From contig FR891341.1 of assembly GCA_000435335.1 (NCBI GenBank), positions 7,494-39,507 on the forward strand: DNA of 32,014 bases. The letters run 5' to 3'. Positions 23,510 through 30,783 of this stretch are shown piece by piece. The notes beneath the pieces are model-generated. The model worked only from the letters and a program-made list of their open reading frames with translations, was not told the DNA's origin and did no database searches. The position numbers were made by a program, and so were the translations under genes. This stretch comes from Clostridium sp. CAG:964 (lineage in GTDB: Bacteria; Bacillota; Clostridia; Oscillospirales; Acutalibacteraceae). The number at the start of each line of letters is the position of its first letter. Position 1 is the stretch's first letter.

Positions 23510-24061
23510 ATGCTTGAAACAAACAGGCTGCTTATTCGTCCGTACAGTAAAGGCGATAAGGCGTCGTTGTACAATACCATAAGCAGATATGAAATTTACA
23601 GAACAACCTACGGTATACCACAAGCTTGTACTATGGGCTATGCCGCAAAGTGGATAAGCAGAGTGCTGCAAAATGCACGGGAAAACCGTTCATACGAGTA
23701 TGCCGTTATAAATAAGCTTAGCGGTGAATATGTAGGTAATGTAGGGCTTATAAATATTGACTTTGTAAGCCGCAGGTGCGACATTTCGTATTTTATACAT
23801 CCGGACTTTTGGAACAGGGGCTTTGCTGCCGAGGCGGCTGCTGCAATGGTGAAATATTCCTTTAATGTTTTAAATATGAACCGTGTAGGCGGTATGTGTA
23901 TGGAAAAAAATGCAGCGTCAGCCAAGGTGATGGAAAAGCTGCTTATGAAAAAAGAGGGAGTCCTGCGTGACTATTTTATAAAGGACGGTATAAAAACAGA
24001 TGCGGCTGTGTACTCAATATTAAGAAAAGAATATGATTTATTATTAGAACGCAAAGAATAG
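23510..24061 (+). CDS. GNAT-family N-acetyltransferase, RimJ/RimL type
   Basis: This 183-residue protein starts at the ATG at 23510, with AAGGAG 6 bases upstream; the frame open from 23456 overlaps the previous gene and has no site. It reads LETNRLLIRPYSKGDKASLY, GEYVGNVGLINIDFVSRRCDISYFIHPDFWNRGFAAEAAAAMV (the acetyl-CoA pocket, in which NRGFAAEA replaces the usual QGYATEA), and NRVGGMCMEKNAASAKVMEKL, all features of RimJ/RimL-like acetyltransferases. The acceptor is unknown. It is the last gene of the four-gene unit, 10 bases after the YdcF-like gene. Confidence 0.88.
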   Translation: MLETNRLLIRPYSKGDKASLYNTISRYEIYRTTYGIPQACTMGYAAKWISRVLQNARENRSYEYAVINKLSGEYVGNVGLINIDFVSRRCDISYFIHPDFWNRGFAAEAAAAMVKYSFNVLNMNRVGGMCMEKNAASAKVMEKLLMKKEGVLRDYFIKDGIKTDAAVYSILRKEYDLLLERKE

Positions 24062-24286
24062 AGTTATTGACATTTTCAACATTTCAATGTTGAAAACTGC
24101 TAAAAACTTTTTGGAAGTTTCAGTACACTACTATATTTAGCCGTTGCGGATGTTAACAACACTATATATGGGGAAAAACGGCTGATGAAAATGTCGAAAG
24201 CCCTTGAGGATAACTTTATTTTATATTTTTACAGCTGTAATGCGGTAGCTGTAAATAATAGGGCTTGCATAAGAGCTGTACTTGTG
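24062..24286. ncRNA. Inverted-repeat-rich intergenic stretch, candidate structured RNA
   Basis: About 225 bases without a gene contain at least five possible helices. 24073-24083 pairs with 24086-24096 (11 bp, perfect). 24104-24109 pairs with 24115-24120. 24139-24145 pairs with 24177-24183. AAGCCCT (24198-24204) pairs with AGGGCTT (24260-24266), enclosing TTTACAGCT (24228-24236) with AGCTGTAAA (24247-24255). An alternative 10-bp pairing, GACATTTTCA (24069-24078) with TGAAAATGTC (24186-24195), competes with the first hairpin. Short palindromes arise by chance in AT-rich DNA, but the density and nesting are unusual here. No family is recognised and strand is unknown. Confidence 0.35.
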
Positions 24287-24315
24287 TTGACTGTAAATAA
24301 AGCGTATACTATGCT
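24287..24315 (+). promoter_or_regulatory. Promoter of the tandem membrane-protein pair
   Basis: TTGACT (24287-24292) and TATGCT (24310-24315) are 17 bases apart, 48 bases upstream of the first start codon. Confidence 0.5.
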
Positions 24316-24362
24316 ACAAATATTGGAATAGTTATAAATTTTATAAAATACGAGGTATTATG

Positions 24363-25274
24363 ATGAGTTTATTTGGTAATAAAAATGAGGTTTCCGATAC
24401 GCAAAGGGAGCTTGAAGAATATATGAAAAAGCGTAGTCAGGATAATTCAGGTATGAATTTTAACGGCTACTATTCCCCTGACAGCTTTACAGGCAACACC
24501 CCGCAACAGGGGTATGCCCAAAGTGACAGTCAGGCTGAATATAGAAATGAAACAGAAAGAAATGCTGAGGCAAGTGCGGTTTGGAAATCAGAAATATCCT
24601 TTAAGGGCGGTGCAAAAAACTTAGCCTCCGGTATAGCAATTACTGCAGTGGTTTCTGTTATAGGTTTGGCTCTTGCCGTTTTTTGCGCTGCTATAAACCC
24701 TATATACGGTATAATGGTTTTTGGTGCTGTTATAGCTGTTGTTGGTTTTTTTATGTCAATTTCCGACAATGTATTGAAAATAGGGTATGGCGGACTAATA
24801 ATTGCCATTGCAGGTATTGTATTAACGGTAGGGGCAGCTTCGGCATTAACAGGTTTTAAAACTATACTTCCTGTACTGTCTACTACACTTTTTACAATAT
24901 TAGGTGCATGTATGATAATTATCCCTTGTGTCAGATTAAAGCACAAGAAGAGAATATGTACCGAAAAAGTTTTGGGCGAAGTTATTGATATAAAAGAAAG
25001 GCGTAGTAGGAGCAACGGGTCGAGTTCCACCGTATACTGCCCTGTGTATAAATACAAATACTTAGGTATGGTCTATACCCACTCAAGCAATACATATACA
25101 AATGTAGGTGTACCTAAACTGGGCAGTGTAACTGAGATGAGGGTAAATCCTAACGACCCTCAGCAAGCTTATGTTGTTAAAGATAATGGCAGGTCTTCTA
25201 CTGTTGTCATGGGTGTTCTTTTTATGGTAATTTCTTTGTTTATTACCGCTATGATAATATTAACATCAAATTAA
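24363..25274 (+). CDS. Multi-pass membrane protein with DUF3592-like domain
   Basis: This 303-residue protein starts at the second of two adjacent ATGs (24363); GAGG lies 7 bases before it, and the N-terminus then aligns with its downstream neighbour (MSLFGNKNEVSDTQRELEEY against MSLFKSHNNISDTEKELEEY). Residues 25-75 are polar and Asn/Gln/Ser-rich. Four or so hydrophobic helices follow (about 85-200), then a soluble stretch, VLGEVIDIKERRS...VYCPVYKYKYLGMVYTHSS...PKLGSVTEMRVNPNDPQQAYV, which resembles DUF3592, a small beta domain in membrane proteins. A last helix ends the protein. Function unknown. It forms an operon with the related gene 43 bases downstream. Confidence 0.75.
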   Translation: MSLFGNKNEVSDTQRELEEYMKKRSQDNSGMNFNGYYSPDSFTGNTPQQGYAQSDSQAEYRNETERNAEASAVWKSEISFKGGAKNLASGIAITAVVSVIGLALAVFCAAINPIYGIMVFGAVIAVVGFFMSISDNVLKIGYGGLIIAIAGIVLTVGAASALTGFKTILPVLSTTLFTILGACMIIIPCVRLKHKKRICTEKVLGEVIDIKERRSRSNGSSSTVYCPVYKYKYLGMVYTHSSNTYTNVGVPKLGSVTEMRVNPNDPQQAYVVKDNGRSSTVVMGVLFMVISLFITAMIILTSN

Positions 25275-25317
25275 CTGTCGAATTACATATTTTAAAAGTT
25301 ACTAAAGAGGTATTTTA

Positions 25318-26082
25318 ATGAGCTTATTTAAAAGTCATAACAATATTTCCGATACTGAAAAAGAGCTTGAAGAATATTTAAAAAAGCGTAAAGAAGAGGG
25401 TGCGTATGATGTTGTAGATAATATGACAAACGGAAGCTACTCACAAAATAACAACTACTATAACCCTAATGCTGCCAACGAAGACAGTTATCAACAAAAC
25501 AGCACAAATGGCGGAAATAACGGTTACTATCAGCAAAGCACTGCCGACGGAGGGAGCAACGGCTATTATCAGCAGGATATTGCAAATAAGCATTGCCCTA
25601 CTTACTATCAGCAGAACGCTGTAAACGAAAGCAGTAATTATTATTGGCAAAATGCTGCAAACCAAGGCGACTATCAGCAGGATATTGCAAATAAGCATTG
25701 TCCCACCTACTATCACAATGATTCTGACAATAATGCTTACAGTTGGCAGGAAAATAGCCGCCAACAGGCTGACTACTCTGCAAATCAGCCTAAGGCGACC
25801 GGTATATTTAAGCATAAAAAAATCGCTTTGATGATGATTGTCTGTTTTATAGCTGTATTTGTAACTGCGGCTGTTGGAGTCAGATTTTTAAGCCTGGGCT
25901 TTTTTGGGCTGCTGTTTTGCTTGGTTGGTATTTATGTAATAGTCGACAAAAAGTCTGTTACTAATGCAAATAGTAAAAAGCACAGTGCAATACCAATACC
26001 GATTGGACTTATATTTACGATTATTGGGGCTATAAGCTTTGTGTCGGCAGTAATTAATGTGCTGCATCAATTCGGAATATAA
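25318..26082 (+). CDS. Membrane protein with Gln/Asn/Tyr-rich repeat region, relative of the preceding gene product
   Basis: This 254-residue protein begins with the same signature as its neighbour (MSLFxxxNxxSDTxxELEEYxKKR). Residues 35-160 are low-complexity and very rich in Asn, Gln and Tyr, built of loose repeats around NGYYQQ and YQQDIANKHCPTYY. The latter is encoded twice (25567-25610 and 25672-25715) with 41 of 44 bases equal. The C-terminal third has about four hydrophobic helices starting KKIALMMIVCFIAVFVTAAV. The ATG follows AGAGGT. It resembles neither a known transporter nor enzyme. The repeat region is probably cytoplasmic and disordered, perhaps self-associating; this is inference from composition. 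Confidence 0.75.
   Translation: MSLFKSHNNISDTEKELEEYLKKRKEEGAYDVVDNMTNGSYSQNNNYYNPNAANEDSYQQNSTNGGNNGYYQQSTADGGSNGYYQQDIANKHCPTYYQQNAVNESSNYYWQNAANQGDYQQDIANKHCPTYYHNDSDNNAYSWQENSRQQADYSANQPKATGIFKHKKIALMMIVCFIAVFVTAAVGVRFLSLGFFGLLFCLVGIYVIVDKKSVTNANSKKHSAIPIPIGLIFTIIGAISFVSAVINVLHQFGI
25567..25715 (+). repeat. Direct repeat of 44 bases within the membrane protein gene
   Basis: Copies lie at 25567-25610 and 25672-25715, 105 bases apart, with three differences, all synonymous (Cys, Pro and Thr codons). They encode the same peptide YQQDIANKHCPTYY. Confidence 0.85.
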
Positions 26083-26195
26083 TAATTTTTATGCTTTATT
26101 GCAATACTTGTACCGGCAATTATTATTGATATACCCTTGGCAAGGTAAATAATTAAGACATATGTATTTCAATATAAAAGGAGGAATAAAGACCA

Positions 26196-26702
26196 ATGAA
26201 AAGACAAGGTTACATAAACTGGGACGAATATTTTATGGGGGTGGCACTGCTTGCCGCACAGCGAAGTAAAGACCCTAATACACAGGTGGGAGCCTGTATA
26301 GTAAGCGGTGAAAACAGCTGTTACGGCAGTAATGTAATAATTTCAACAGGCTACAACGGCTTTCCTATAGGCTGTTCAGACGATGAATACCCTTGGGAGC
26401 GTGAGGGCAGCAGCAACGAAACCAAATATCCGTTTGTAGTACATGCAGAGCTTAATGCCATACTTAACGCACACGGAAAGTCACTGCTTGGCACAAAAAT
26501 ATATGTTGCACTTTTTCCGTGCAACGAGTGTGCAAAGGCTATAATTCAGGCGGGCATTAAAGAGGTTATTTATCTTTCCGACAAATACCACGATTCAGAC
26601 GGTTCTAAGGCTTCTCGCCGTATGCTTACCTCTGCCGGAGTTAAGCTTACAAAGTTTGTACCGTCAACAGAAAAAATAGTTTTAAATTTTAATATTGAAT
26701 AA
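26196..26702 (+). CDS. Deoxycytidylate (dCMP) deaminase
   Basis: This 168-residue zinc-dependent deaminase converts dCMP to dUMP, feeding dTMP synthesis. The zinc site is complete: His83 and the proton-shuttle Glu85 in VVHAELNAIL, and Cys109 and Cys112 in PCNECAKAI. The N-terminal INWDEYFMGVALLAAQRSKD and PNTQVGACIVS segments and ISTGYNGFPIGCSDDEYPW are typical of the dCMP deaminase/ComEB family. Length fits. AAAGGAGG stands 11 bases before the ATG. It is transcribed alone and converges on the polysaccharide genes, with a shared hairpin between them. Confidence 0.93.
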   Translation: MKRQGYINWDEYFMGVALLAAQRSKDPNTQVGACIVSGENSCYGSNVIISTGYNGFPIGCSDDEYPWEREGSSNETKYPFVVHAELNAILNAHGKSLLGTKIYVALFPCNECAKAIIQAGIKEVIYLSDKYHDSDGSKASRRMLTSAGVKLTKFVPSTEKIVLNFNIE

Positions 26703-26736
26703 TATAGTTGATTAAACTATCAGCCTGCAAAAAAAG

Positions 26737-26766
26737 CACCTGCGTCTTTAAAAGTTGACACAGGTG
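26737..26766. terminator. Bidirectional terminator between dCMP deaminase and O-antigen ligase genes
   Basis: CACCTGCGTC (26737-26746) pairs with GACACAGGTG (26757-26766) with one mismatch over a 10-base loop. A run of A residues precedes it and a T-rich stretch follows, so it can act on both converging transcripts. Confidence 0.8.
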
Positions 26767-26811
26767 ATTTTAATTCTATTATGTTTTGTTATAAGCATTT
26801 TTAAGCACAGG

Positions 26812-28332
26812 CTATTGTCTGCTTGTAATGTCTGTAGAATTTGCGGTCTTTTTTTCTTTTTGCGGATTGCTGTATTTGGCTATTAAATCCTTTATGTTCA
26901 GCCAGTCGTCATGATGCTTATATTTCTTTATGTAACAGCTTGCGTAGCCCATCATAAGCCAGAAAAGAATAACCGTAAAGGAAATATCATAAAGCAGCGC
27001 CTTTTCAAATACAGCGTAGAACAGGTAAGCAAACAGAAACGAGAATATACAGGGCAGTGCGTCGTCGCTGTAAAAGCTGTTTTTTCGCATAAACAGTACC
27101 CTTGAAACGCTTATTATAAACCTTAAACCGAAAATTGCAAACAGCAAAAAGCCTATAACTCCTGTAGAAACAAGCAATGTTAAAAAGCCGTTGTGCAAAT
27201 CGTTGTGATGGTATGAATAGCTAAGAGCACCGTTTAAATATTCTTGGCTGTATAAAACAATGTTTCCGTTAGATATTCCTATAACCGGCGAAAGCTTAAA
27301 CAAATCAAGAGATTCCTTCCAGAGCTTGGTTCTTCCGCTGTCTATATTTTTATTTTTGTGGGAAAATGTTACACTACTGGACGGCTCTGTAGGTTTTTGG
27401 TTTTGCTGTTTTTGTGTACCGTCGGGGGCAAGGTTGTTTTGCGTGCTGTCATTAAGCAGGCTGACAATGGATGTGGTTTTTGAAACCACAACAGAAAATC
27501 CCGCCTGACATATGGTTCTTATAAACAGCGTAGCACCCACTAAAAACACACCTATAAGAATAAGCGAGCCAAGCTTTACTACAAGCTTTTTTCTTGTGGT
27601 TGGTGGGTTGGCAAAAAATCTGCAAACTATGTACACAAAAACATAGGCTATGCCCAGCACTATAGCGGCGTTGGAGTCGCACAAAAGCAGAGAAAACAGG
27701 CTTGTAAGTCCGCACAGGGCAAGCAGTATCTTGTTTACGGCCGGCTTTTTAACCCTGTCAATAAAGCTTTTTTTATATAAAATATGGCAGAAAGCCAGGG
27801 CCGCTACAGAGGTAAAGCCCAAATTGTTGGGGTTTACATATATTCCCGTAAAGCGGTTTTCATATATGGTAAATTTAATCCAGTACCATTCAAAGCGAAA
27901 ATCAATAAGCAGACAAAAAATTCCGATTATATTTGCCGCTGTTACTATGTAAACAACTGTTGTTGCAATTTGGTAAAGCTCCAGTCTAAAGTTAAACCCC
28001 GGCTCTGTATGCATACCGTAGAAAATAACAAAGCATATTGCAATGTGAAGAAACATTACCAGGCTGTAGAAAAATGTTACCGACAAATTAATAAGTATTG
28101 ACAGCAGCGAAATAATCAAAAATGCATTTATCCATATTCCAAAGCTAAAGGTAAAAATGGTTTTGTTCTTTTTTTGATTGTAAAAGGTAAGGTAAACTCC
28201 CCATATAAAGAGCAGTACCAGCAGAACATACGCCGCTATCTGTAAAAAAGAAATGGTGCAGAACAGCAAATCTATAGTATATATTTTTCTGAATAAAGAA
28301 GAATCTCGGGTTTTTTCTTTAAGTGTAGTCAC
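26812..28332 (-). CDS. O-antigen ligase/polymerase-like membrane protein (Wzy/WaaL type)
   Basis: This 506-residue protein has about eleven hydrophobic segments and one large extracytoplasmic loop between roughly residues 275 and 375, the shape of the O-antigen ligase superfamily. Family-like signatures are YVNPNNLGF with the conserved NxN and YSYHHNDLHNGFLTLLVSTGVIGFLLF after the loop, where the His and Asn are typical. It probably joins or polymerises lipid-linked surface polysaccharide. The start is a GTG at 28332 with GGGAGG 6 bases upstream. It lies 21 bases after the sugar transferase gene, in one operon with it. The C-terminus is polar. Whether it is a ligase or a polymerase cannot be told from sequence. 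Confidence 0.85.
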   Translation of the reverse strand: MTTLKEKTRDSSLFRKIYTIDLLFCTISFLQIAAYVLLVLLFIWGVYLTFYNQKKNKTIFTFSFGIWINAFLIISLLSILINLSVTFFYSLVMFLHIAICFVIFYGMHTEPGFNFRLELYQIATTVVYIVTAANIIGIFCLLIDFRFEWYWIKFTIYENRFTGIYVNPNNLGFTSVAALAFCHILYKKSFIDRVKKPAVNKILLALCGLTSLFSLLLCDSNAAIVLGIAYVFVYIVCRFFANPPTTRKKLVVKLGSLILIGVFLVGATLFIRTICQAGFSVVVSKTTSIVSLLNDSTQNNLAPDGTQKQQNQKPTEPSSSVTFSHKNKNIDSGRTKLWKESLDLFKLSPVIGISNGNIVLYSQEYLNGALSYSYHHNDLHNGFLTLLVSTGVIGFLLFAIFGLRFIISVSRVLFMRKNSFYSDDALPCIFSFLFAYLFYAVFEKALLYDISFTVILFWLMMGYASCYIKKYKHHDDWLNIKDLIAKYSNPQKEKKTANSTDITSRQ

Positions 28333-28353
28333 AGCTATCCTCCCGAACAGATA

Positions 28354-29037
28354 TTAACTGAAAACTTCTTTTACCGTTTTCAGCATTATGCCTAAATCAT
28401 AAAAAACATTAAATTTGCGGTAATAATCAAGGTTAAGCTCCATTTTTTTAGGGAGTATAATTTCCATATAGTTTTTGTCAACCATTGCAGGGTCTGAAAA
28501 ATATTCGTCGTTGTCCTTAAACGAAATACTTGCCATAGAGGTAATACCGGCAGGTGTAAGCAGTGTGGCATACATTGCGGGGGTATATTTCTTTACATAT
28601 TTTAAAACCTCGGGGCGTGTGCCGACAAAGCTCATATCTCCGCATAAAACATTAAATACCTGCGGAAGCTCATCCAGACGAAGCTTTCGCAGCTTTTCGC
28701 CAAGCTTAGTAACACGCTTGTCGTTTGCCTCGGTAATAAGTCCTCCAAGCTTTTCCGCATTGTTTACCATAGTGCGGAACTTGAGTATTTTAAATTTCTT
28801 GCCGTTGGTTGTTATTCTTGTCTGCTTAAAAAATATAGGGCCCGGTGAATCACACTTAACCATAACGGCAATAACCGCTATAGGTATGATAAGTATTATC
28901 ACTAAAATAAGTGAAACCAAAATGTCAAACACTCTTTTTGCAAAAAGCGAGCCTTTTTTCTTGCTTAATATATTATAATACTCCTTAACAGCGTCATTAC
29001 GCATATAATCAGGAAGATTTTCCCACTTACACAGCAT
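28354..29037 (-). CDS. Undecaprenyl-phosphate sugar-1-phosphate transferase (bacterial sugar transferase)
   Basis: This 227-residue initiating transferase moves a sugar-1-phosphate from a UDP-sugar to undecaprenyl phosphate, starting surface polysaccharide or glycan synthesis. It has the family layout: one hydrophobic helix (FAKRVFDILVSLILVIILII), then SPGPIFFKQTRITTNGKKF, FKILKFRTMVNNAE, LRKLRLDELPQVFNVLCGD with the DELPQ motif and MSFVGTRPE. Where most members read RKTSLDELPQ, this protein reads RKLRLDELPQ. The N-terminal 35 residues are short and polar, as in the minimal one-domain type. GAGG precedes the ATG. It is the first gene of the minus-strand unit. The donor sugar is not predictable. 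Confidence 0.93.
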   Translation of the reverse strand: MLCKWENLPDYMRNDAVKEYYNILSKKKGSLFAKRVFDILVSLILVIILIIPIAVIAVMVKCDSPGPIFFKQTRITTNGKKFKILKFRTMVNNAEKLGGLITEANDKRVTKLGEKLRKLRLDELPQVFNVLCGDMSFVGTRPEVLKYVKKYTPAMYATLLTPAGITSMASISFKDNDEYFSDPAMVDKNYMEIILPKKMELNLDYYRKFNVFYDLGIMLKTVKEVFS

Positions 29038-29062
29038 AAGAGAACCTCATTTCAACATCTAA

Positions 29063-29091
29063 ATTATAAGCCCACAGGGCTTAGGTGTTAA
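29063..29091 (-). promoter_or_regulatory. Promoter of the polysaccharide gene pair with palindrome in its spacer
   Basis: On the minus strand TTAACA (29091-29086) and TATAAT (29068-29063) are 17 bases apart, about 30 bases before the start codon of the sugar transferase. The spacer contains the perfect inverted repeat AAGCCC-aca-GGGCTT (29068-29082), a candidate operator. Confidence 0.6.
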
Positions 29092-29305
29092 ATACATAAA
29101 TGCTTTTAAAAATGTTCTTAATTATACAGAACAAAAAACAGCTGTTGTTTAGAAGTATATCAGTAAACAAGCCATTCCAGTATTTAATTATATAGCAACG
29201 CTAATGTTTATGCAACTTATAATAGCATAATAATTTTACTTAAATTTCAAAATTAATATATAGATTATGCACAAAAAAAGTCAGGAAGTTTGGCTATTTA
29301 AATAG
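29092..29305. other. AT-rich spacer between divergent units
   Basis: No gene is seen. This part lies between the minus-strand polysaccharide promoter and the plus-strand promoter at 29306. It is very AT-rich, with no clear repeat or terminator. Confidence 0.5.
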
Positions 29306-29333
29306 TTGACACATACTGCTTTTGGCGGATAAT
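29306..29333 (+). promoter_or_regulatory. Promoter upstream of the zinc-ribbon membrane protein
   Basis: TTGACA (29306-29311) and GATAAT (29328-29333) are 16 bases apart. The start codon is 91 bases downstream. A second TATAAT near 29397-29402 lacks a clear -35 box. Confidence 0.5.
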
Positions 29334-29423
29334 AGTTATTACCTACAGAGAAATGAAAAATTAATTTTTTATTAAATTATTTTTGCTGCATATGGTATAT
29401 AATAGCTTACAGGTGGTGAGTTT

Positions 29424-29858
29424 ATGCATAATTTTTTTACTAAGGTAGCACAGTTTATGTATGGCAGATACGGAATGGATAAGCTGAACATAGGCCTGCT
29501 TATTTTGTGGCTTGCTGTAAATATTTTAAACACTGTATTTTTTAGAAACTGGATAGTACAGCTGGTTACTTACCTGATAGTGGCATTGATTATTTTTAGG
29601 TGCTTGTCAAAAAATATTGAACAGCGTAAAAGGGAAAACGATATTTTTATGTTTTGGTACTACAAAGCAAAGCCGCTTTTTATAAAAATAAAGGATTGGT
29701 TTAAACTGCAAGGCAGAAAATTTGCAGACAGAAAAACCCACCGCTATATAAAATGTCCGTATTGCAAGGCGACAATTCGAGTGCCCTTCAGTAAAGGTAA
29801 GCATACCGTAAAATGCCCACGCTGCTCTGAGGACTTTAAAACTAACATTAGGTTTTAA
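29424..29858 (+). CDS. Membrane protein with C-terminal zinc ribbon
   Basis: This 144-residue protein starts with FMYGRYGMDKLN, close to the FMxGRYGxDxLN start of a clostridial family of small zinc-finger membrane proteins. Two adjacent hydrophobic helices follow (about 24-56), then a basic cytoplasmic linker and a C-terminal zinc ribbon with four cysteines: CPYC and CPRC, spaced by about 20 residues. The ATG has AGGTGGTG 5 bases before it. Function unknown. The ribbon faces the cytoplasm if both helices are membrane-spanning. The Nudix gene follows 45 bases later, possibly in the same unit. Confidence 0.85.
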   Translation: MHNFFTKVAQFMYGRYGMDKLNIGLLILWLAVNILNTVFFRNWIVQLVTYLIVALIIFRCLSKNIEQRKRENDIFMFWYYKAKPLFIKIKDWFKLQGRKFADRKTHRYIKCPYCKATIRVPFSKGKHTVKCPRCSEDFKTNIRF

Positions 29859-29903
29859 TGTGCATATGACAGTACATAAATAAAAGCATACAAGGAGTAT
29901 TTT

Positions 29904-30407
29904 ATGGACGAACTAAATTATTGCTCAGTTTGCGGTACAAGGCTTATAAAAAAAGAATGTGGCGATGAGGGTATGGTAGACTATTGTACTCATTGCGGCT
30001 GTTTTAAATTTCCAATATTTAACAGCGCCGTAAGTATGGTGGTGTTTAACAAGGATAAAGACAAGATTTTGTTAATTCAGCAATATGGCAAAAAGGATAA
30101 TATTTTGGTGGCAGGCTATATTAACAGGGGTGAAACGCCTCAGGAGGCACTGCGGCGTGAAATTAATGAGGAAATAGGTGTAAACGCTGTTTCGTGGAAC
30201 TATAACGACAGCATTTACTTTGAAAAATCCAACACACTTATTCACAACTTTGTAGTGGTGGTTGACAGTGAGAATTTTAAGCTGAAGCAGGACGAGGTGG
30301 ACTATGCAGACTGGTATTCGGTACCGGACACAGTAAAGTATATTAAGCCCAACAGCTTGGCAAAGCGTTTTTTAACAAACGCTTTGCGGGTTAGGGGACT
30401 TATTTAA
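29904..30407 (+). CDS. Nudix hydrolase with zinc ribbon, NudC-like
   Basis: This 167-residue protein has an N-terminal zinc ribbon (YCSVCGTRL and YCTHCG, residues 6-32) joined to a Nudix domain. The Nudix box is complete at 71-93: G-x5-E-x7-REINEEIG, giving the metal-binding glutamates. The ribbon plus Nudix arrangement and the phrase FPIFNSAVSMVV resemble NAD+ diphosphatase NudC, but the SQPWPFPxS motif that follows the NudC box is not seen, so the substrate is open (NADH, nucleotide sugar or capped RNA end). AAGGAG lies 8 bases before the ATG. A perfect 11-bp hairpin is embedded in the last codons (30360-30387). Confidence 0.88.
   Translation: MDELNYCSVCGTRLIKKECGDEGMVDYCTHCGCFKFPIFNSAVSMVVFNKDKDKILLIQQYGKKDNILVAGYINRGETPQEALRREINEEIGVNAVSWNYNDSIYFEKSNTLIHNFVVVVDSENFKLKQDEVDYADWYSVPDTVKYIKPNSLAKRFLTNALRVRGLI
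30360..30387 (+). other. Perfect hairpin in the 3' end of the Nudix coding sequence
   Basis: GCAAAGCGTTT (30360-30370) pairs perfectly with AAACGCTTTGC (30377-30387) over a 6-base loop, about 20 bases before the stop codon. No T tract follows, so it is more likely an mRNA stability element or coincidence than a terminator. Confidence 0.45.
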
Positions 30408-30415
30408 AAAATTGC

Positions 30416-30443
30416 TTGAATATTATATAGGTTGTGGTATAAT
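30416..30443 (+). promoter_or_regulatory. Promoter of the small membrane protein gene
   Basis: TTGAAT (30416-30421) and TATAAT (30438-30443) are 16 bases apart, about 22 bases before the start codon. Confidence 0.55.
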
Positions 30444-30465
30444 TACCCAAAAGGAGGGCTTTATT

Positions 30466-30675
30466 ATGCGTTTTATTCTAAAAATAGCAAAGAAATTAAT
30501 CAAGCTGGCAGTTTTTATCCTGGGCTTGCTGGTAATCCTAAAGCTTATAATGAACAAGCTGGAGGAGAAGGGCATTATTAAGCGTGAGTGGATAGCACAA
30601 AGAACTCCTGCAGGACGGGGACTTCGCTACGCAATGTCTGTTTTGGATAAATTTGTAATTTCTTTTCAGATTTAA
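30466..30675 (+). CDS. Small single-pass membrane protein, unknown
   Basis: This 69-residue protein starts at the ATG at 30466, chosen because AAGGAGGG lies 7 bases before it; the longer frame from 30412 has none. It has a basic N-terminus (RFILKIAKKLIK), one hydrophobic helix (LAVFILGLLVILKLIM) and an Arg/Lys-rich soluble end. I recognise no family. It has its own promoter and a strong terminator, so it appears to be a real, separately regulated gene. Confidence 0.7.
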   Translation: MRFILKIAKKLIKLAVFILGLLVILKLIMNKLEEKGIIKREWIAQRTPAGRGLRYAMSVLDKFVISFQI

Positions 30676-30700
30676 TACTTATATTTTTAAAATGTTACTT

Positions 30701-30745
30701 AAAGGGAAACCCCATACCGTGCCATTCGGTATGGGGTTTCCTTTT
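30701..30745. terminator. Very strong hairpin terminator between converging genes
   Basis: GGAAACCCCATACCG (30705-30719) pairs perfectly with CGGTATGGGGTTTCC (30727-30741) over a 7-base loop. Four further pairs (one G-U) bring the stem to 19 bp, with TTTT at the 3' side and AAA at the 5' side, so it can work for both strands. Confidence 0.93.
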
Positions 30746-30783
30746 ATAAGTTTAAATTGTTTTAAATTTTAATTGCTTATGGG

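Noticed and set aside
25500..25760. Repeated units suggesting a CRISPR array
   Set aside because: The repeats are in frame, code for related peptides, vary in length and have only one near-identical pair; there is no regular spacer pattern.
25441..25815. Minus-strand open frame of 124 codons rich in Ile/Val/Leu
   Set aside because: It is the antisense image of the Gln/Asn/Tyr repeat region of the plus-strand membrane protein; the hydrophobic look arises from complementing CAR/AAY/TAY codons.
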